DNA of 32,964 nt from Spirochaetia bacterium (lineage in GTDB: Bacteria; Spirochaetota; Spirochaetia; Treponematales; Treponemataceae). Shown here in pieces: positions 1-7,441 of the stretch (position 1 is its first letter; every line of letters begins with the position of its first letter). Both the position numbers and the translations under genes were made by a program. The notes below the pieces were generated by a model that did no database searches, was not told the DNA's origin, and saw only the letters and a list, made by a program, of their open reading frames with translations. Location: contig JALFAW010000099.1 of the NCBI GenBank assembly GCA_022773305.1, forward strand, positions 1 through 32,964, written 5' to 3'.

Positions 1-81
1 TATCTGAAAAAAATCGGTATGAATATCACACAGATTTCCAGAGTTACAGAAATTCCAAGACAGATTGTAGCTTTGGCATAG
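1..81 (+). CDS. C-terminal fragment of an unidentified protein
   Basis: An open frame runs from the first base to a TAG at 79-81 and encodes 26 residues ending in ITQISRVTEIPRQIVALA. The pattern resembles a short helix-turn-helix-like tail with alternating hydrophobic positions. Such tails occur at the end of Rpn/PD-(D/E)XK nuclease-transposase proteins (GLSxxxIxxxTGLSxxEI), but this is only a resemblance. The start lies outside the window, so length and function cannot be given. Confidence 0.45.
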   Translation, partial: YLKKIGMNITQISRVTEIPRQIVALA

Positions 82-152
82 AGGTTTCCACTTTTTTTCT
101 ATCATTCTGATTTTGTGAAATGAAAAAGAATTGGAAAGATGCCAATAAAACG

Positions 153-166
153 AGGTCTGTCCCCTG
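153..166 (+). repeat. GTCTGTCCC-family motif
   Basis: AGGTCTGTCCCCTG lies in the gap between the truncated first gene and the REC-STAS-REC gene. It is the first of many copies of this motif in the window (see 2527-2681, 6902-7040 and 7273-7404). It is a single unpaired copy here, placed just upstream of the putative promoter at 175-203. Confidence 0.6.
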
Positions 167-174
167 TTTTCCAC

Positions 175-203
175 TTTATATTTTATCAAAAGTGTGCTAA
201 AAT
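175..203 (+). promoter_or_regulatory. Putative promoter of the REC-STAS-REC gene
   Basis: A TTTATA -35-like hexamer (175-180) and a TAAAAT -10 (198-203) are separated by 17 bases. The predicted transcription start falls on the A of the ATG at 210, and no Shine-Dalgarno sequence precedes that ATG. The message would therefore be leaderless. The -35 is weak (4 of 6 bases) and the region is AT-rich, so this is suggestive only. Confidence 0.35.
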
Positions 204-209
204 TACTTT

Positions 210-1454
210 ATGAAGAAGGTATTGATTTCTGATAACTATCCTCTTTTTAGAGATTTCCTAAAACAAAAACTTTCAGAAGAACAGATTGAGATTATAACAA
301 CACAAGAAAATCGTGATTTATATACAAAACTTATCACTAATCTTCCCAATCTCCTTATATTGGATTTACCCGATGATGATTCTCTTGATATGGAATTCCT
401 TCAAAAAAAACTTGCTGACTCAAATACAGCTGGTATTCCAATAATAATCACAGGTCCAAAAAAAGACCGTTCCTCAATTGCATCTCTTGCAAAATATGGT
501 GTAATTAAGTATTTCGAAAAACCAGTTCAATTTGATTTGCTTTTCAAATCCATAGGAAATACAATACACGTTCCCATTCCAATGGATACAACACCTTGTG
601 TACTTGATTTGCACAGAAATAACAAAGTAATTTTTATCGAACTAGCACTTGGCTTAAATCGAGAAAAGCTATCACTTATGCGTTTCAAGCTTTCAGAAAT
701 GATCGAATCAGAACAAATTGAAAGCCCAAAAATCATAATAATGCTTACAAACCTAGAATTGACATTTGTAGATGGTTATAATCTTGAATATTTGATTGAC
801 AATGTACTATCTTGCCCTAGAGTTCATAATAAGAACGTAAAAATTCTTTCATTAAGCCCATTTTTAAAAGAACTTTTAGAAGGACATCCAAATTACTCAG
901 AAATAGAAATGTCGAACAATTTATCACGCATATTAAATGACCTTGTAGATACATCACTTTCCACAAATATCCCAGACATAATAACAAGTCAAATTTTAAC
1001 CAAAACTGATATAGAAAGAATGGATAAAGAAAGCATGGCAACTAGGTTTTCTTCAGATTCAATCGACAAATCAATTAAAAAGAATACAGGAACAGTTTTA
1101 AGCGTTGCTATAATCGACAGTGACGAAAGTGCACTTGAAATCTCCAAGAATAGTTTTGAACAAGTCGGTGCAATCTGTCAATGTTTCACAAAAGGCAAAC
1201 AGTTTATCGAAAATTATGCAGAAGGAAAATATGATTTAATAATATTGGATGTACTTTTAGAAGATAAAACAGGACTTTCACTTTTACAAGTTTTACAAAA
1301 AAGACCACATTCACCTCCCATCATTGTATATTCACAAAGCCTTCAAAAGGAGATTGTTGTAAAAGTTTTGAGTAGCGGAGCAAAATCTTACATCGTGAAA
1401 CCACAAAAACCAGATATTTTCGTCAAAAAAGCACTTGCTGTATTAAAGAATTAG
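210..1454 (+). CDS. Two-receiver regulator with a central STAS-like domain
   Basis: The protein has 414 residues. Residues about 1-118 form a receiver-like domain with the likely phospho-acceptor Asp in LLILDLPDD and the Lys in FEKPV, but only one acidic residue (ISDN) where receivers usually have a pair. Residues about 130-245 follow the STAS pattern (IIIMLTNLELTFVDGYNLEYL), as in anti-sigma-factor antagonists, with Gly where the phosphorylatable Ser would be. Residues about 295-412 are a second, complete receiver: acidic IDSDES, Asp in IILDVLLED, Ser in VYSQS and Lys in IVKPQ. There is no DNA-binding or enzymatic output domain, so a protein-protein switch role is inferred. There is no Shine-Dalgarno; see the promoter entry. 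The next gene starts 24 bases downstream and may be co-transcribed. Confidence 0.75.
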   Translation: MKKVLISDNYPLFRDFLKQKLSEEQIEIITTQENRDLYTKLITNLPNLLILDLPDDDSLDMEFLQKKLADSNTAGIPIIITGPKKDRSSIASLAKYGVIKYFEKPVQFDLLFKSIGNTIHVPIPMDTTPCVLDLHRNNKVIFIELALGLNREKLSLMRFKLSEMIESEQIESPKIIIMLTNLELTFVDGYNLEYLIDNVLSCPRVHNKNVKILSLSPFLKELLEGHPNYSEIEMSNNLSRILNDLVDTSLSTNIPDIITSQILTKTDIERMDKESMATRFSSDSIDKSIKKNTGTVLSVAIIDSDESALEISKNSFEQVGAICQCFTKGKQFIENYAEGKYDLIILDVLLEDKTGLSLLQVLQKRPHSPPIIVYSQSLQKEIVVKVLSSGAKSYIVKPQKPDIFVKKALAVLKN

Positions 1455-1478
1455 TGAATTCAGAAATAAGAGACAATT

Positions 1479-2366
1479 ATGTTTACCAAAGATTTTCAAA
1501 AGGATGATAAGAAAAATAATACAATAATAAATGGAAAAATCAATTTTCATACTCACAGTTCTTTTTGTGATGGAAAAAACACCCCGGAAGAATTAATTCA
1601 CTCTGCCATAGAAAAAGGATTTTCAATACTAGGATTTTCAAGTCATTCGATTTATCCTTTTGCTGAAAAATGGCACATTGCTCCAAATGAACATTATCAC
1701 TATGTTGAACACATCAAACAACTTATGCAAAAATATCAAAATGAAATAACAATTCTATGCGGATTTGAGGTAGATTTTTTACCTCCTTATTCTCAACTTC
1801 AAGTAAATCAATTTGAAGATTTTAAACCAGACTATTTAATTGGAGCAGTTCATTACGTCTCAAATAACAATGGGTATTTCGCAATAGATGATTCAATCGA
1901 GAATATCAAAAAAGGAATTACCCAAGTTTTTAAAGGCGATGGGAAAGCCTGTATCTGTGAATATTTTAAAACACAGCGAGAAATGATTTCAACAGGAAGA
2001 TTTAATATTATTGCTCATCCAGATTTACCACGAAAACGAAACAATTTTCTTCATTTTTTTGATGAAACAGAGACATGGTATAAAGAACAAATAACAGAAA
2101 CAGTTAGAACAATTGCAAAAACAAATCTTGTAGTCGAAATAAACACAGGTGCAATTGCTAGAGGCATTATGAATGACGTATATCCATCACAATATTTTTT
2201 AGAAAAACTATATGAAGCAAAAGTTCCAATTTGTATAAACTCAGACTGCCACAATGCACCACAACTAGATGCTGCTTTTGACAAAGCACAATCCATCGCA
2301 AAGAAAATAGGATACAAAGAACTAATATACCCAACTTTCAAAGAAGAATTCATCGTCAAATTGTGA
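1479..2366 (+). CDS. PHP-family histidinol-phosphatase-like phosphoesterase
   Basis: The 295-residue protein has the full set of PHP metal-binding motifs: FHTHSSFCDG near the N-terminus, GFEVDFLP, GAVHYV, NIIAHPDLPR, EINTG and NSDCHN near the C-terminus. This order and length match HisK/HisJ histidinol phosphatases, which hydrolyse L-histidinol phosphate using a trinuclear metal centre in the cytoplasm. No other his gene is visible, so a related phosphatase specificity is possible. A weak AAGAGA precedes the ATG. The gene follows the REC-STAS-REC gene after 24 bases, and a long gene-free stretch follows it. Confidence 0.82.
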   Translation: MFTKDFQKDDKKNNTIINGKINFHTHSSFCDGKNTPEELIHSAIEKGFSILGFSSHSIYPFAEKWHIAPNEHYHYVEHIKQLMQKYQNEITILCGFEVDFLPPYSQLQVNQFEDFKPDYLIGAVHYVSNNNGYFAIDDSIENIKKGITQVFKGDGKACICEYFKTQREMISTGRFNIIAHPDLPRKRNNFLHFFDETETWYKEQITETVRTIAKTNLVVEINTGAIARGIMNDVYPSQYFLEKLYEAKVPICINSDCHNAPQLDAAFDKAQSIAKKIGYKELIYPTFKEEFIVKL

Positions 2367-2526
2367 TTTTATTTCAACTTTTTTTTCTCATCCAGTTTTC
2401 TTTCATAACTCACTCAAGCTCATTCTTTGGTATGTACTGAGAATTCACACCTTACTCATATGTAAAGTACTTTTTATACCACTATATCGTATTCTCACTT
2501 CCTCCAAGAATATTCTTTTCAAAATT

Positions 2527-2681
2527 AAGGACTGTCCCTATGTCTCATAATAGTTTATGTCTCAGTAGTTTAACCAGGGACAGACCTTAATTTCAGAACT
2601 TAATTTAAGGTCTGTCCCCATTTTAAAACAAGTAAGATTAAATCAAAATCTGATCCCACAAAAACAAGGGACAGACCTTGG
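2527..2681. repeat. Cluster of GTCTGTCCC repeats in alternating orientation
   Basis: Four copies lie in about 150 bases: a degenerate AAGGACTGTCCC (2527-2538), GGGACAGACCTTAA (2577-2590), TTAAGGTCTGTCCC (2605-2618) and AAGGGACAGACCTTGG (2666-2681). The second and third form a perfect 14-bp inverted repeat around a 14-base loop, and the third and fourth form another. Paired inverted copies are typical of REP/BIME-like elements. No transposase is present nearby. Confidence 0.75.
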
Positions 2682-3004
2682 TTTATTGACCTTGCCATAT
2701 AAAATCGATAATAGTATCTGTGGAGTTAAAACATTCAGATTCACCAACTTTTAATTTAAGAAACACTTGCAAAGGGAGAATTCAATTTCATAAAAAAAAG
2801 CATTTGAGAAAAGAATTGCTTGTTTAATCGTTTTATAGAAAATGACAATAACGAAGCATATATGTCAATTATAGATGGACAACAAAAAAAATATTTTTTT
2901 TAATACTGAACTAGAATCAGGTAATCAAAGTATCATTATGAGAGACCATACAGATATAGAAAACACATCTACTAGGTTCAATTTCGAGTATTTGATTTAC
3001 AAAC

Positions 3005-3113
3005 CGTGGTAAGGATTGTAAGGGCTGGCGAAGCCAGTTCCGAAGCGGAGCGAAGGAATGAAGCGATAGCGTAACCCTGAAAAGCCTGATTTTTGAGAAG
3101 CAAAAAGCCACCC
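3005..3113 (-). repeat. Dispersed GC-richer repeat, copy 1
   Basis: Read on the minus strand it begins GGGTGGCTTTTTGCTTC and ends CAATCCTTACCACGG. It contains short internal hairpins such as CTGGC-TTC-GCCAG. It matches the copy at 15719-15827 almost base for base and is much more GC-rich than its surroundings. The 64-residue ORF in the track (MAFCFSKIRLF...) is only a translation of this repeat. An adjoining stretch at about 3122-3150 (AGGACAAATGTCGAG on the minus strand) recurs beside the copies at the window end. Confidence 0.8.
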
Positions 3114-3150
3114 TAAAAATAAAAATTCAAAACTCGACATTTGTCCTACT

Positions 3151-3603
3151 AATCAAATCTTCTTATTTTTTATTTATGAGACAAAAAAAGTTAAACAAAC
3201 TTATAAAATCATGAAAGGGCGAAACAATATATAAATGGGAAAAATTTTATCTTATATTTAATACACTAGCGACACAAACGAACAAATTTCAATTGAAGTG
3301 AAACTTTTCCGTACATACCATCAAACATCTCAAAGTCGATACATAATTATCAGAAAATTGTAAAAGACAATAAACAACTTTTACTTTACAGAGATGATGA
3401 TTTCCACTTTTGGGATACATAGTGCAATCGTAAGGTTTTGATTCTTTTAGAATGTTTTTTTTTGTTACGCTAAAGGACTTGGAGTAATACATAAACACTT
3501 CGTGCTTCTTTAATTCCTTAACTATGATTCAGAACAAACTTCTCCAGTCCCCGAAAAAAAACTTGCTACAGTTTACACTATAATTTTAGACTATGTAATT
3601 ATC
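3151..3603. other. Gene-free AT-rich stretch
   Basis: I see no convincing gene, RNA or repeat here. The only ORF (3289-3498, minus) has no good ribosome binding site and a low-complexity, non-recognisable product. A weak hairpin with a T-run in minus reading (AAACT...AGTTT followed by T's, about 3550-3575) could serve as terminator for the DksA-like gene. Confidence 0.4.
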
Positions 3604-3960
3604 CTATCTATTGCGTCGCTCTTCCGCACTTGCACATTGAATACACATCAATGCATAAGGAAGGACTTCAAGTCTTTCTTCTGGAATTTCTTTTCCACAT
3701 TTTATACATCGCCCATATTTATCCTGATTAATTCTATCCAGGGCATTTTCTATCTGCTGTAATCTTATCGCATCCTGTGTCCCAATTGATGTCAAAAGTT
3801 GTCTGTCAATTACATCAGCTGCAACATCAGCTTCATCACCTGAATCTACAGTTTTTACAAGATTTTTCATATCTTCACTTTGATCAGCAAGAGAATCTAG
3901 AAGAGTTTTCTTCTGTTCCATAAGTTTTGTCTTCATATTTTCTAAAAAAACTTTATCCAT
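3604..3960 (-). CDS. DksA/TraR-family C4 zinc-finger protein
   Basis: The 118-residue protein has an N-terminal coiled-coil-prone helical region and a C-terminal C4 zinc finger, CIKCGKEIPEERLEVLPYA followed by CIQC. This is the dksA/traR-type signature. DksA proteins bind in the secondary channel of RNA polymerase and modulate transcription with ppGpp; that role is inferred from family. The acidic pair DSGDEAD lies in the region corresponding to the coiled-coil tip. The ORF track starts at a GTG 32 codons upstream, but the ATG at 3960 is preceded by a textbook AGGAGG six bases away, so the shorter form is chosen. No gene is close enough to form an operon. Confidence 0.88.
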   Translation of the reverse strand: MDKVFLENMKTKLMEQKKTLLDSLADQSEDMKNLVKTVDSGDEADVAADVIDRQLLTSIGTQDAIRLQQIENALDRINQDKYGRCIKCGKEIPEERLEVLPYALMCIQCASAEERRNR

Positions 3961-4164
3961 AAGTTGCCTCCTAAAAACACCAAGAGTTACAATTCCATTT
4001 TTTATATTTTGCGTGGATTTTGTTTTTGCAGCCATATAATCTACAAGTATTTCCACGAATTAAACATAAAAAAACAAAACTGAACCTAAGAAGTAAAATC
4101 TGCAAATCGAAAATCATTTTTAATGATTTCTTATACATTTTTTAATTTTACACTTTTTAGTGTG

Positions 4165-4193
4165 TTGTAATGAAATAATTTTTTGTATATAAT
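4165..4193 (+). promoter_or_regulatory. infA promoter
   Basis: TTGTAA (4165-4170) and a consensus TATAAT (4188-4193) are separated by exactly 17 bases. Transcription would start near 4200 and give a leader of about 70 bases, very A/T-rich, ending in AAGG eight bases before the infA ATG. Confidence 0.7.
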
Positions 4194-4269
4194 AATATAA
4201 ATGTAAAATCTCAAAAAGACAAATACTTTTTTCTGAAATTACATAATTTTATTTTTTTTAAGGTTTAAC

Positions 4270-4488
4270 ATGGCAAAAGAAGAAGCTATTGAAGTTGAAG
4301 GCGTTGTAAAAGAAGCACTTCCTAACACAACATTCCGCGTTGAATTACAAGGTGGTCACGTTATTCTGGCTCACTTGTCTGGAAAAATGCGTAAACATTA
4401 CATCAGAATTGTTCCTGGAGATAATGTAAAAGTTGAACTTTCTCCTTATGATTTAAACAAAGGACGCATTGTTTTCCGCGAACGTTAA
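4270..4488 (+). CDS. infA: Translation initiation factor IF-1
   Basis: The 72-residue product is a single S1/OB-fold domain of standard IF-1 length. It carries the family-typical [40 protein letters not shown] and [11 protein letters not shown]-1 occupies the ribosomal A site during initiation together with IF-2 and IF-3. The gene stands alone between a strong promoter and a structured intergenic region, rather than in a ribosomal-protein operon. Confidence 0.96.
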   Translation: MAKEEAIEVEGVVKEALPNTTFRVELQGGHVILAHLSGKMRKHYIRIVPGDNVKVELSPYDLNKGRIVFRER

Positions 4489-4511
4489 TTTCGTTAATTT
4501 TATGATGAACT

Positions 4512-4630
4512 TAAAAAACACTGCCCGTTGGGCTCAAAAAATCAATTCCTCAATGTTGGCTTACTTTTATTATGGCAAGTCTATTTTTCAGTGGGAAGGC
4601 TAACCTTGTGTGTTTTGATTTTTTTTACAA
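4512..4630 (+). ncRNA. Possible small structured RNA between infA and tyrS
   Basis: The 5' arm AAAACAC near 4515 can pair with GTGTTTT near 4610. Just inside, GTTGGGCT can pair with AGGCTAAC with one mismatch. The outer stem is followed by GATTTTTTTT, a possible terminator. Coding ORFs are absent. The RNA could equally be the infA 3' UTR or part of the tyrS leader. I looked for 6S, SRP, tmRNA and T-box hallmarks and found none. Confidence 0.3.
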
Positions 4631-4649
4631 AACCAATTATGGTGATTTC

Positions 4650-4680
4650 AAGTCTTCCATTACAGGAAGACTTTTTTTTT
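4650..4680 (+). terminator. Intrinsic terminator before tyrS
   Basis: AAGTCTTCC, loop ATTACA, GGAAGACTT form a perfect 9-bp stem followed by a long T-run. It ends 60 bases before tyrS. It may end the infA transcript or act as an attenuator in a tyrS leader; no anti-terminator alternative was seen. Confidence 0.85.
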
Positions 4681-4740
4681 GGAGATTTTTAATTCACTTT
4701 ATTAAAATTACAAAATAAATATTGATTTCTGGAGGATAAT

Positions 4741-5973
4741 ATGTCACTTTATGAAGATTTAAAATGGCGAGGTCTAATTAAAGACGTTGCTGGAGAAGAA
4801 TGCGAATTACAGAAAGTTCTAGATGGAAAACCTTTTTCATTTTACTGGGGGACAGACCCTACAGCAGATTCTTTACACATCGGTCATTACTCGTCGCTTT
4901 GTATGGCAAAACGTCTTGCAAACGCAGGTCATCATCCAGTTTTGCTTTGCGGTGGTGCAACAGGACGCATTGGAGACCCTCGTCCAACAGCAGAACGAGA
5001 AATAATTTCTGAAGAAAAAGTAAACAATAACATAGAAGGAATTCGCCAGCAAATTAAAGCTTTGGTTCCTTCTGCAGAACTTGTTGATAATTATGATTGG
5101 ATGAAAGATTACACTTTCTTGAACTTTTTACGCGACATCGGAAAATACATCAATGTAAATTACATGCTTGACAAAGATATTATCCGCCGTCGTCTTGAAA
5201 ATGGTATTACCTTTGCAGAGTTTTCTTACATGCTTTTACAGGGATACGATTTTGTTCACCTTTATCAAGAAAAAAACTGCATTATGCAGGTTGCTGGTTC
5301 TGACCAATGGGGAAACATAACAACAGGAGTTGATTTAATCCGCAAAATTCTTGACAAACCAGCTTATGCATTTACAATGCCGCTTATTCTCGATGCAACA
5401 GGCAAAAAATTCGGAAAATCTGAAGGAAATGCACTTTGGCTCAACAAAGAAAAAACTGCACCATACGCAATCTATCAATATCTTATAAATTCAGATGATT
5501 CAAAAGTTCTCGAATATTTAAAAGTTTTCACATTCCTTTCACGCCAGCAAATAGAAGAGGTTTATGCTCAACATCAGCAGGCACCAGAGAAACGAATTGC
5601 TCAAAAAACACTTGCATGGGAAATTGTAAAAGACTTACACGGTCAGGCAGAAGCAGACAATGCAGTTCAAGTCAGCGAAAAACTTTTTGCAGGAAATTTC
5701 GAAGGACTTTCAGTTCGTGATATTCTTACAGGAATGAAAGGTGTTCCAACTTTTAAATATGAAAATGAACTTTCTCTAGTTGATTTGCTTGTAAACAACA
5801 AAATCGCATCTTCAAAACGTGAAGCACGCGAATTCATCAAAGGAAATGCAATCTCAATAAATGGAAAAATCTTCAACGATGAAACACAAATAATCACAAA
5901 AGATTTGGCACTCGAAAACAAAGTGATAATAATCAGACGCGGAAAGAAAAAGTATTTTCTCGCTGAAGTGTAA
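4741..5973 (+). CDS. tyrS: Tyrosyl-tRNA synthetase
   Basis: The 410-residue class I synthetase charges tRNA-Tyr with tyrosine. The N-terminal Rossmann catalytic domain has the HIGH motif (residues 45-48 in DSLHIGHY). The KMSKS loop appears as KFGKS in GKKFGKSEGN. A C-terminal S4 RNA-binding domain (SKREAREFIKGNAISINGK) completes the usual layout and length. A strong GGAGG stands five bases before the ATG. The intrinsic terminator 60 bases upstream separates it from infA. The match of GGGGACAGACCC inside the gene to the GTCTGTCCC repeat encodes the conserved GTDPTADS and is regarded as chance. Confidence 0.96.
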   Translation: MSLYEDLKWRGLIKDVAGEECELQKVLDGKPFSFYWGTDPTADSLHIGHYSSLCMAKRLANAGHHPVLLCGGATGRIGDPRPTAEREIISEEKVNNNIEGIRQQIKALVPSAELVDNYDWMKDYTFLNFLRDIGKYINVNYMLDKDIIRRRLENGITFAEFSYMLLQGYDFVHLYQEKNCIMQVAGSDQWGNITTGVDLIRKILDKPAYAFTMPLILDATGKKFGKSEGNALWLNKEKTAPYAIYQYLINSDDSKVLEYLKVFTFLSRQQIEEVYAQHQQAPEKRIAQKTLAWEIVKDLHGQAEADNAVQVSEKLFAGNFEGLSVRDILTGMKGVPTFKYENELSLVDLLVNNKIASSKREAREFIKGNAISINGKIFNDETQIITKDLALENKVIIIRRGKKKYFLAEV

Positions 5974-6045
5974 TCAATTTAGAGAATGTAGAATTAAACA
6001 TATTAACAGAATCACTAAAAAAATCATAAGGGATTCTTATTATAT

Positions 6046-6193
6046 GGGTGGCTTTTGGTAGGTCAGTTTCCTTCGGCAAGCTTCGGAAACAAACCTGCCA
6101 AAAACAGGCTTTGCGCACTTCGCCGACTAACCGCGGCTCATCCCTACGCTACGCTTCGGGACTGCCTTCGGCAGGTGCTCCAATCCTTGCCAC
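6046..6193 (+). repeat. Dispersed GC-richer repeat, expanded copy 2
   Basis: It begins GGGTGGCTTTTGG and ends CAATCCTTGCCAC like the other copies, but the interior is longer and diverged. It contains several nested hairpins, for example CTTCGG-CAAG-related arms, AACCTGCC...GGCAGGT-type arms and CTGCCTTCGGCAG. It fills the gap between the convergent tyrS and J-domain genes, where its hairpins may help end transcription. I see nothing else in 5974-6208. Confidence 0.7.
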
Positions 6194-6208
6194 AAAAAAT
6201 TGAAAAAA

Positions 6209-6790
6209 TCAGTTTTTAACGCGGCGCAATCCTCTAATTGCCTCAAAAATCCCAGAAATTCCATTTATCATAACACCTAAACAAATAAAGAATCCAAATG
6301 GAATAAAGAACGAAATTCTAAACATAAGTAAAGCTGCCAAAGTTTGTAAACTTTTTGAAAAAAGCATCGATTTATACGAACTTTTTGTGCGCTTTTTGAA
6401 ATCCTGAGAATCATAGTGCTGATTGTAATTCTGTTGCGAACTATTGTTGTTTGCAGCGTTCTGACGGTTTGCACCACCAAACCATTGCCAGAAATTTTCG
6501 TCCCCAAAAGGATTTTGATAAGTATATTGATATTGACGCTGATATTGAGCATTTGAGTTCGCATTTGCATAAGAAGACTCAGAATATCCGCCTAAATCAT
6601 AATTTTTGCGTTTTACCTCATCACCCAAAACATCATAAGCCGCAGAAATCTGTTTAAATTTTTCTTCCGCCGCTTTGTCTCCAGGATTTCTGTCAGGATG
6701 ATATTTAAAAGCAAGGTTTCTATAAGCCTTTTTTATTTCGTCTTTAGTAGCGTTTTTAGAAACACCAAGTATTTGATAATAATCATTCAT
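6209..6790 (-). CDS. Membrane-anchored J-domain protein
   Basis: Residues 1-68 are a complete J domain with the HPD tripeptide at residues 31-33 ([10 protein letters not shown]) and the usual [17 protein letters not shown] start. J domains stimulate the ATPase of an Hsp70/DnaK. A Gln/Asn/Ser/Tyr-rich linker (about 72-138) follows in place of the G/F and zinc-finger domains of DnaJ. A hydrophobic C-terminal hairpin (about 145-180) probably anchors it in the inner membrane. It is therefore not the housekeeping DnaJ; the client is unknown. There is no Shine-Dalgarno before the ATG; see the promoter entry. Confidence 0.85.
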   Translation of the reverse strand: MNDYYQILGVSKNATKDEIKKAYRNLAFKYHPDRNPGDKAAEEKFKQISAAYDVLGDEVKRKNYDLGGYSESSYANANSNAQYQRQYQYTYQNPFGDENFWQWFGGANRQNAANNNSSQQNYNQHYDSQDFKKRTKSSYKSMLFSKSLQTLAALLMFRISFFIPFGFFICLGVMINGISGIFEAIRGLRRVKN

Positions 6791-6796
6791 ACTAAT

Positions 6797-6825
6797 AAAA
6801 TAACCATTTTTTAATAAAGTTACAA
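6797..6825 (-). promoter_or_regulatory. Putative leaderless promoter of the J-domain gene
   Basis: On the minus strand TTGTAA (-35) and TATTTT (-10) are separated by 17 bases, and the -10 ends six bases before the ATG. The predicted start of transcription coincides with the start codon, which has no Shine-Dalgarno. Confidence 0.4.
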
Positions 6826-6901
6826 GGTAATTTTGAAACCAACAATTAAAACATCTAAAAGAGGTACGACCTTCACACTTGCGACCTTATTACATAGAAA
6901 A

Positions 6902-7040
6902 GGGGGACAGACCTCGTTTATTTGTCGATGAGGTGTGTCCCCCGTATTAATCAAGGTCTGTCCCTGTTTTAAACCTGACTTTTTGTAAAAGAGGGACACA
7001 CCTTGCTTTGCGAACTTGATAAAAAAGGGGGACAGACCTA
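6902..7040. repeat. GTCTGTCCC/GTGTGTCCC repeat array, block 1
   Basis: Five copies alternate in orientation: GGGGGACAGACCTCG (6902), AGGTGTGTCCCCC (6931), AAGGTCTGTCCCTG (6953), GAGGGACACACCTTG (6991) and GGGGGACAGACCTA (7027). A GTGTGTCCC variant pairs with its own inverted partner, and the GTCTGTCCC form pairs with its own. Related GGTACGACCTT strings occur at about 6861 and 7062. Confidence 0.75.
6949..7039 (+). repeat. Direct repeat, left copy (91 bp)
   Basis: The stretch from AATCAAGGTCTGTCCCTG to GGGGGACAGACCT is repeated at 7311-7400 with only two substitutions and one single-base length difference. The shared middle includes TTAAACCTGACTTT and CACCTTGCTTTGCGAACTTG, so the duplication extends well beyond the short GTCTGTCCC motif. 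Confidence 0.85.
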
Positions 7041-7075
7041 CTACAGACATAATAAATTGGGGTACGACCTTGTTT

Positions 7076-7270
7076 TCCTCCTTTTTTCAAACCTATAACC
7101 AGAATGATAAGCTCAGTTTTGCCGAGCAGTTTGTAAATCTGAAGTCTGTTGCAGAAAGTAACCAGATGTTCCTTCGTATCGTTTCCAATGATTTTTTATG
7201 GCATCCAAAAGTGTTGTGCAGAAGATGATTACCAGAGAGTACAATGCGCAAAATGTTCAAGTATTTGTAA
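7076..7270 (+). pseudogene. Possible fragment of an unidentified coding sequence
   Basis: Between the two direct-repeat copies, one plus frame reads protein-like sequence (SFAEQFVNLKSVAESNQM) up to about 7190. A second frame then continues (MASKSVVQKMITREYNAQNV) until it enters the repeat. This fits a short frameshifted remnant, but no family is recognised and chance cannot be excluded. Confidence 0.25.
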
Positions 7271-7272
7271 CT

Positions 7273-7404
7273 AAGGTCTGTCCCTGTTTTTTAGGTGTGT
7301 TCCCTTTTTTAATCAAGGTCTGTCCCTGTTTTAAACCTGACTTTCTGTAAAAGAGGGACACACCTTGCTTTGCGAACTTGGTAAAAAGGGGGACAGACCT
7401 TAGT
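7273..7404. repeat. GTCTGTCCC/GTGTGTCCC repeat array, block 2
   Basis: Copies lie at 7273 (AAGGTCTGTCCCTG), 7293 (AGGTGTGTTCCC), 7316 (AAGGTCTGTCCCTG), 7354 (GAGGGACACACCTTG) and 7389 (GGGGGACAGACCTTAG). The order mirrors block 1, because 7311-7400 is the right copy of the 91-bp direct repeat. Confidence 0.75.
7311..7400 (+). repeat. Direct repeat, right copy (90 bp)
   Basis: This is the partner of 6949-7039. About 270 bases, including a possible coding remnant, lie between the two copies. Duplication by recombination or copying of the repeat unit would explain it. Confidence 0.85.
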
Positions 7405-7441
7405 TAAACTTAAGTCCCACAATTTTCTTATACAGACTTTC

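Noticed and set aside
2836-2903. Short plus-strand reading FIENDNNEAYMSIIDGQQKKYFF as the tail of a lost gene
   Set aside because: It looks protein-like, but the frame is closed within a few codons upstream and no family is recognised; too little to support.
3289-3498. Minus-strand ORF of 69 codons
   Set aside because: No ribosome binding site, atypical composition and no recognisable motif.
4680-4740. T-box or other riboswitch before tyrS
   Set aside because: No T-box sequence (AGGGTGGNACCGCG-like) or alternative anti-terminator pairing was found; only a plain terminator.
4850-4861. GTCTGTCCC-family motif inside tyrS
   Set aside because: The bases encode the GTDPTADS segment conserved in tyrosyl-tRNA synthetases, so the match is most likely chance.
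6902-7404. Possible CRISPR array
   Set aside because: The repeat units are short, alternate in orientation, have irregular spacing, and there are no spacers of uniform length and no cas genes.
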